In this document: one piece after another, positions 46,201-49,654 of the stretch
How positions within the stretch are numbered: position 1 is the first letter of the stretch
Layout: every line of letters begins with the position of its first letter
Origin: an uncultured Alphaproteobacteria bacterium
Lineage (GTDB): Bacteria > Pseudomonadota > Alphaproteobacteria > RF32 > CAG-239
Assembly (NCBI GenBank): GCA_944391375.1
Contig: CALXTJ010000004.1
Coordinates: 1 to 49,654, forward strand
Length of the DNA stretch: 49,654 bases
Reading direction: 5' to 3'
Made by a program: the position numbers and the translations under genes
The notes under the pieces: model-generated
What the model was told of the DNA's origin: nothing
What the model saw: only the letters and a program-made list of their open reading frames with translations
Database searches by the model: none

Positions 46201-47475
46201 GCCCAAGGTCGTGAAAAATCGCGTCACCATGTTCCTTACGGTACCAAAATTTTGGTAGAAGAAGGAGCCAAAGTTAAGAAAGGTCAAAAAGTTGCCGAGT
46301 GGGATCCGTTTACGATTCCGGTCATTTCGGAAAAAGCCGGTACGGCTCAACTGGTAGACTTGATTAACAATGTTTCGGTAAAAGAGAGCATGGATGAAAC
46401 GACAGGTATTGTATCTAAAGTTGTAATAGATTGGCGTAGCGGCTCATCGGCCAATGCTTCGTTAAAGCCGAGCATTGTTTTAAAAGATGCCAAAGGCAAG
46501 TCTGTCAACTTTGATAACGGCAAGGAAGCCCGTTATTATCTGTCGGTAGATGCGGTATTAACGGTAGACAACGGCAGTGAGGTTAAGGTAGGTGATGTAA
46601 TCGCTCGTATTCCGAGAGAGAGCTCCAAGACCAAAGATATTACCGGTGGTTTACCGCGAGTTGCCGAATTGTTTGAAGCTCGTCATCCTAAGGATCAAGC
46701 ACTCATTTCCGATATTGACGGTATGGTAGAGTTTGGTAAGGATTACAAGGCCAAACAACGTATAAGCGTTATACCGGCCAAAGGCGAACCGATTGAATAT
46801 TTAATTCCGAAGGGTCGTCACCTGGTAGTACAAGACGGCGATATTGTTAAAAAAGGTGATTTACTGGTAGAAGGCACACCTGCACCGCATGATATTTTAA
46901 GAGTATTGGGTGTAGAAAAGTTAGCTGAATACTTAGTAAAAGAAGTTCAAGATGTATATCGTCTGCAAGGTGTTAAAATCAACGATAAGCACATTGAAGT
47001 GATAGTATCGCAGATGCTCAAGAAAGTTGAGATTAAGACGCCCGGAGATACAACCTTCTTGGTAGGCGAGCAGGTAGACAAGGATGTATTTGAGGCAGAA
47101 AATGCTAAGGTGATAGCTGAAAACGGAGAACCGGCAACGGCAGATCCGGTATTGTTAGGTATTACCAAGGCCTCATTGCAGACCAAGTCGTTTATATCTG
47201 CGGCCTCATTCCAAGAGACCACGCGTGTCTTGACGGAAGCGGCAGTTGCCGGCAAGGTAGACAAGCTGACCGGATTGAAGGAAAATGTAATTGTCGGTCG
47301 TTTAATTCCGGCCGGTACCGGTACGGTATTGCGTTCATTGCGTAGAGTTGCAGCCCAAAACGACAAAGAGATTTTGGCTCAACGGGAAGCAGAAGCCAAT
47401 GCCAAATTAGCAAGTGCCAACAGCAACACCGAAGCGGAAAAACCCGTTACGGCGGAAGAAACTCCGGCTGAATAG
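43276..47475 (+). CDS. rpoC: DNA-directed RNA polymerase beta' subunit
   Basis: The 1399-residue beta' subunit contains the catalytic magnesium site [12 protein letters not shown], the N-terminal zinc finger ([23 protein letters not shown]), the bridge and trigger helices ([50 protein letters not shown]) and the second zinc site ([16 protein letters not shown]). The C-terminal tail is Ala/Glu-rich. AAGGAG lies before the ATG at 43276. It ends at a strong terminator; rpsL, rpsG and fusA, which often follow, are absent. Confidence 0.98.
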   Translation: MNDVMKFFGQQPAEESFDEIKISIASPEQIRSWSYGEVKKPETINYRTFKPERDGLFCARIFGPVKDYECLCGKYKRMKYRGIVCEKCGVEVTLSKVRRERMGHIELAAPVAHIWFLKSLPSRISMLTDIPMKSLERVLYFESYIVIEPGLTDLQMHQLLTEDEYQEALDKYGEDSFRAGIGAEALREILAAIDLEAERATMRAELKETNSEAKRKKLVKRLKIVESFIDSNTKPEWMILTVLPVIPPELRPLVPLDGGRFATSDLNDLYRRVINRNNRLKRLLELHAPEIIVRNEKRMLQESVDALFDNGRRARAITGTSKRPLKSLSDMLKGKQGRFRQNLLGKRVDYSGRSVITVGPELKLQQCGLPKKMALELFKPFVYSKLELYGHATTIKAAKRMVEKERPEVWDILEEVIREHPVLLNRAPTLHRLGIQAFEPVLVEGKAIHLHPLVCTAFNADFDGDQMAVHVPLSIEAQLEARVLMMSTNNILSPASGKPIIVPSQDMVLGIYYLTYEADDVMGEGGIYADADEVMLALNAKVVDLHAKIKCRMEYVDDNGETKYGLVDTTPGRIIVSDILPKNPNIPFSLVNRLLKKKEISEIIDTVYRHCGQKETCIMVDKIMTLGFTNACKAGISFGKDDLIVPDAKKTLIEETTKQVKEFEAQYQNGLITKGEKYNKVVDIWAACTDKIADEMMKNISKTDHGYINSVYMMAHSGARGSAAQMRQLAGMRGLMAKPSGEIIEQPIISNFKEGLTVSEYFNSTHGARKGLADTALKTANSGYLTRRLVDVAQDVVVTETDCGTERGIIVRPVVDGGNVIVSIGDRILGRTIQEDIIHPETGEVLVKKGKLIDENDAELVEKAGVEQVKIRSVLTCDSEHGVCAACYGRDLARGTPVNVGEAVGVIAAQSIGEPGTQLTMRTFHIGGAASKSAEQSSVEVPFAGVLKLDNKHTITDSEGHLIVLSRNCEIIIEDAQGREKSRHHVPYGTKILVEEGAKVKKGQKVAEWDPFTIPVISEKAGTAQLVDLINNVSVKESMDETTGIVSKVVIDWRSGSSANASLKPSIVLKDAKGKSVNFDNGKEARYYLSVDAVLTVDNGSEVKVGDVIARIPRESSKTKDITGGLPRVAELFEARHPKDQALISDIDGMVEFGKDYKAKQRISVIPAKGEPIEYLIPKGRHLVVQDGDIVKKGDLLVEGTPAPHDILRVLGVEKLAEYLVKEVQDVYRLQGVKINDKHIEVIVSQMLKKVEIKTPGDTTFLVGEQVDKDVFEAENAKVIAENGEPATADPVLLGITKASLQTKSFISAASFQETTRVLTEAAVAGKVDKLTGLKENVIVGRLIPAGTGTVLRSLRRVAAQNDKEILAQREAEANAKLASANSNTEAEKPVTAEETPAE

Positions 47476-47490
47476 CTTAAATTAGCAACT

Positions 47491-47526
47491 AAAAACCCTC
47501 GCTTTAGCAATAAGGCGAGGGTTTTT
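47491..47526. terminator. Terminator of rpoC
   Basis: Stem AAAAACCCTCGC / GCGAGGGTTTTT with a 12-nt loop. It probably also served pilin 2 on the opposite strand before the insertion element separated them. Confidence 0.92.
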
Positions 47527-47552
47527 GTTTGGATTAAAGTAAACTTATAAAA

Positions 47553-47559
47553 TCATCTG
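47553..47559. repeat. Target-site duplication, left copy (TCATCTG)
   Basis: TCATCTG directly abuts the left inverted repeat of the insertion element and recurs at 48274-48280 after the right one. Seven matching bases are seen; IS1595-family elements usually give eight. Confidence 0.75.
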
Positions 47560-48273
47560 GGCTCTTGACTAGTATCTTTTAAGAAGATAGGGTTAAAGGC
47601 AATGAAATACAATAGATTAAGCAGATATAAAATAAAAAAAATAATAGTGTGTTTTTCTGAGGACATAACAGCGACCTCGGCAAGTAAAATTTTAGGCATA
47701 AACAGGAACACCATAAATTCGTATTATAACGAATTCAGAGAACGCATATTAGAAGAAAGTTTGCTAGAACAAGAGAAAGAGTTAGGAGAATATGAGCTTG
47801 ACGAAAGCTATTTTGGAGCAAGAAGAATAAGAGGTAAAAGAGGACGAGGAGCAGCCGGAAAGACACCTGTTTTTGGATTATTGAAAAGGAATGGAAAAGT
47901 ATTTGTCAGTGTTGTTCCCAACTGTTCAAAAGAAGAGCTAATGCCCATAATACAAGGAAAAATCTTAGAAGGAAGCACTATTCATACAGATGGATGGAGA
48001 GCTTATGATGGTCTTATTTTGAATGGATATAATCATTACAGAGTGTTTCATCATGAGAATGAATTTGCTAGAGGAAAATCTCATGTAAATGGGATAGAAT
48101 GTTTTTGGAGTTATGCAAAAAGAAGAATGGCTAAATTTAATGGTTTGACTGACGACAAATTCATCTTGCATTTAAAGGAGTGTGAGTGTAGATTTAATCA
48201 TAGAAATGAGAATTTTGCATCCTTCATTGAGCATATTTTTTTCAAAAATAAAAAAAGATACTAGTCTAGAGCC
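47560..48273 (+). mobile_element. IS1595-family insertion sequence (714 bp, complete)
   Basis: Both ends carry a terminal inverted repeat, GGCTCTTGACTAGTATCTTT at 47560 and its counterpart GGCTCTAGACTAGTATCTTT (reverse strand) ending at 48273, with one mismatch. It is flanked by a TCATCTG duplication and contains one intact transposase gene. Near-identical ends and an open transposase frame suggest recent insertion. It landed in the last codons of pilin 2. Confidence 0.9.
47602..48264 (+). CDS. IS1595-family (IS1016-like) DDE transposase
   Basis: The 220-residue transposase starts with a helix-turn-helix part (TSASKILGINRNTINSYYNEFRE), then the catalytic domain. The first acidic residue lies in ELDESYFGARRIRGKRGRGAAGK, the second in STIHTDGWRAYDGL, and the third position in HVNGIECFWSYAKRRM, the family's HVNGIE pattern. 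The frame is intact from ATG 47602, with AAAGGC shortly upstream, and fills most of the 714-bp element. It catalyses movement of the element between its inverted repeats. Confidence 0.93.
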   Translation: MKYNRLSRYKIKKIIVCFSEDITATSASKILGINRNTINSYYNEFRERILEESLLEQEKELGEYELDESYFGARRIRGKRGRGAAGKTPVFGLLKRNGKVFVSVVPNCSKEELMPIIQGKILEGSTIHTDGWRAYDGLILNGYNHYRVFHHENEFARGKSHVNGIECFWSYAKRRMAKFNGLTDDKFILHLKECECRFNHRNENFASFIEHIFFKNKKRY

Positions 48274-48886
48274 TCATCTGATAATAAAAAATGCAAATGT
48301 CTTTGTCTTCGCAAACGTTACAAAAGTCTTCCATTTCAGCAAGGGTTAAATCTTTAAGGCATTTACGGTCAGATGTGCAATAATTATCGCCATTAACTAT
48401 GTTGGCCGAGGAATTTTCTTCACCTTTGGTTGTTTCAAACTTGGTACGCCAAAGTTGCTCTCTTTTGGCTTTAGCGATTGTAAATAAATTCATGCACGAT
48501 TCTTTTTGTCCTTTATTCAAGTATGTCATAAACTCAAAGGTATAACCGCCATCGCCGCCAGTGTAATTTTTTAAAGCTATAGTAGTGCCGAAAACATCAA
48601 ATATTACATCATTTATGTTTTCGCGTATCATTTCTTGCGGGATAACGTTTAATTTTTTAAGTATAGGTACCATATTTTCGGCAATAGAAGTTTTTGAGCG
48701 CTTAAAATCGTCCATATGAATGTTGACGTAGTCTAAAATCGAGCCGATTTGTTCGGTCTGTTTATTGAGTTTATACTTCATCATGGCCTTGGAATAACCG
48801 GCAATAGCCCCGACAGACAGTACGCCTATGATTGCAAGTACGCCAAGCATTTCCACCATGGAACGACCTGATTGATAAAATTTCAT
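48266..48886 (-). CDS. Type IV pilin-like protein (pilin 2), 3' end altered by the insertion sequence
   Basis: The 206-residue prepilin has leader MKFYQSG, then RSMVEMLGVLAIIGVLSVG with Glu at +5. The C-terminal part shows the family pattern NYCTSDRKCLKDLTLAEMED, then FCNVCEDKDIC. Its last codons run into the right end of the IS element, which supplies CTC and the TAG stop. Removing the element restores an ending ...YQMIL with TAA instead of ...YQMRL with TAG, so the protein is almost unchanged. GGAGG-type sequence precedes the ATG. The upstream region is shared with pilin 1. Confidence 0.85.
   Translation of the reverse strand: MKFYQSGRSMVEMLGVLAIIGVLSVGAIAGYSKAMMKYKLNKQTEQIGSILDYVNIHMDDFKRSKTSIAENMVPILKKLNVIPQEMIRENINDVIFDVFGTTIALKNYTGGDGGYTFEFMTYLNKGQKESCMNLFTIAKAKREQLWRTKFETTKGEENSSANIVNGDNYCTSDRKCLKDLTLAEMEDFCNVCEDKDICIFYYQMRL
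48274..48280. repeat. Target-site duplication, right copy (TCATCTG)
   Basis: Matches 47553-47559. It lies within the pilin 2 coding sequence (on the minus strand CAGATGA, codons Gln-Met and part of the next). Confidence 0.75.
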
Positions 48887-48980
48887 TTAAAACCTCCAAA
48901 AAAATTAGTAACAAAAGCTTTAAACGAAATCTTAAACCGTTTTTTTTTTTTTGCAATTTTAAAGTTAAGCCGGTGGATAA
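48884..48980 (-). repeat. Shared pilin 5' leader, copy B
   Basis: Near-identical to 38227-38320. The main differences are a longer T run and a few substitutions. On the coding strand it ends in TTTTTTTGGAGG a few bases before the pilin 2 ATG. Confidence 0.8.
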
Positions 48981-49045
48981 AATAAAGTTACATCAAGTAT
49001 CGCACATACAAGTAAAGTAACCTTGTCAAAAATGTAGATGTTGCT

Positions 49046-49654
49046 TTAAGAACTTATTCTTCCCCAAAGAATGGAAAAATTACAATAGCTTTTTGAACTA
49101 TCACAAGTAGAACATAAATCATCTATCTCGGATAGCGTCAAGTCCTTAATGCACTTCAGGTTATCTCCACAATAGGTGTCTCCAAATGTTCTGTTACCGT
49201 ATTGTGTGCTACCGTCTTCTTTATCTTTGGTAAACATTACTTGCCACAAACCGGCTGAACGTAATTGTGCCATTTGATATAAATTCATGCATATTTCATG
49301 AGCATCTTTGTCCAAAGATATTTGTAATCCATAATATATATTATAAGTATCATCGTTTAAAAAAGGCCAAACAGCATTTCCGAAAACATCTTTTACATAA
49401 CCGGTGTCAGCCGAATTTTCAACTATCATTTCAACAGGAATGGCTCCTAATTTTTGCAATAGAATACCAAAATTCATGGAAAAATCATGAGTAAATTTAT
49501 CGGAATTGATGGTGACATAGTCTAAAATGCTGCCGATTTGTTCGGTTTGGCGATTAAGTTTATATTTCATCATGGCTTTGGAATAACCGGCAATAGCCCC
49601 GACAGACAGTACGCCTATGATTGCAAGTACGCCAAGCATTTCCACCATGGAACG
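49046..49654 (-). CDS. Type IV pilin-like protein (pilin 3), partial at the 5' end
   Basis: The frame is open to the right edge of the window; the last visible codons read RSMVEMLG, so only the short leader and start codon are missing. The N-terminal region is almost identical to pilin 2 at DNA level. The C-terminal part carries the family's GDTYCGDNLKCIKDLTLSEI, then DDLCSTCDSSKSYC. It lies in tandem with pilin 2 on the same strand, 159 bp downstream of the pilin 2 start in transcription terms. Confidence 0.85.
   Translation of the reverse strand, partial: RSMVEMLGVLAIIGVLSVGAIAGYSKAMMKYKLNRQTEQIGSILDYVTINSDKFTHDFSMNFGILLQKLGAIPVEMIVENSADTGYVKDVFGNAVWPFLNDDTYNIYYGLQISLDKDAHEICMNLYQMAQLRSAGLWQVMFTKDKEDGSTQYGNRTFGDTYCGDNLKCIKDLTLSEIDDLCSTCDSSKSYCNFSILWGRISS

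Overview
The window looks like part of the chromosome of a low-GC, fermentative alphaproteobacterium, probably an uncultured gut lineage. This placement is inferred from gene content and order, not from a database search. Supporting signs are a GapR (DUF2312) protein, an F1 operon atpHAGDC that sits directly behind priA and is separate from the Fo genes, a heat-shock-type promoter of the alphaproteobacterial CTTG-N18-CYTATNT form in front of clpB, and many AT-rich intergenic spacers with strong hairpin terminators. A bifunctional AdhE, an L-lactate dehydrogenase and a pyruvate kinase lie together in the first 6 kb, which suggests mixed-acid/ethanol/lactate fermentation.

Layout. 1-7.7 kb: the end of an unknown gene, gapR, pyk, adhE, ldh, acpP-fabF and tRNA-Ala(CGC). 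7.8-10.3 kb: clpB on the minus strand. 10.4-17.4 kb: a plus-strand block with a flavoprotein that has a Tat/lipoprotein-like leader and a possible second start, a YbhGFSR-like exporter (fusion protein, two separate ATPases, two permeases), then mltG and an mscL carrying a zinc ribbon. 17.4-18.5 kb: a very AT-rich methyltransferase gene bracketed by two copies of a 44-bp repeat that includes the 3' end of tRNA-Gly(CCC). 18.5-24.2 kb: a DUF2207 membrane protein, a GlmU-like uridylyltransferase with no acetyltransferase half, an anchored unknown protein, oligoendopeptidase F and a Cys-rich anchored protein. 24.2-31.4 kb: priA-atpHAGDC on the minus strand. 31.4-35.2 kb: a CPA2-type antiporter whose upstream region holds a 33-bp palindrome, then tadA, rluB and rsmD. 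35.3-37.4 kb: a large unknown cytoplasmic protein.

37.5-49.65 kb: rpoB and rpoC stand alone, without rplKAJL before them or rpsL-rpsG-fusA after them. They are flanked by type IV pilin-like genes that share both their coding 5' ends and about 95 bp of upstream leader. Between the first pilin and rpoB lie gene remnants. Just after rpoC an intact IS1595-type element has inserted into the last codons of a pilin gene and now supplies its stop codon. This end of the window shows the most rearrangement. No CRISPR array, rRNA, prophage or recognisable defence system was seen. The observations most worth following are the tRNA-Gly mini-island with its flipped hairpin loop, the pilin family with its shared leader, the 33-bp palindrome and the 706-residue unknown protein.
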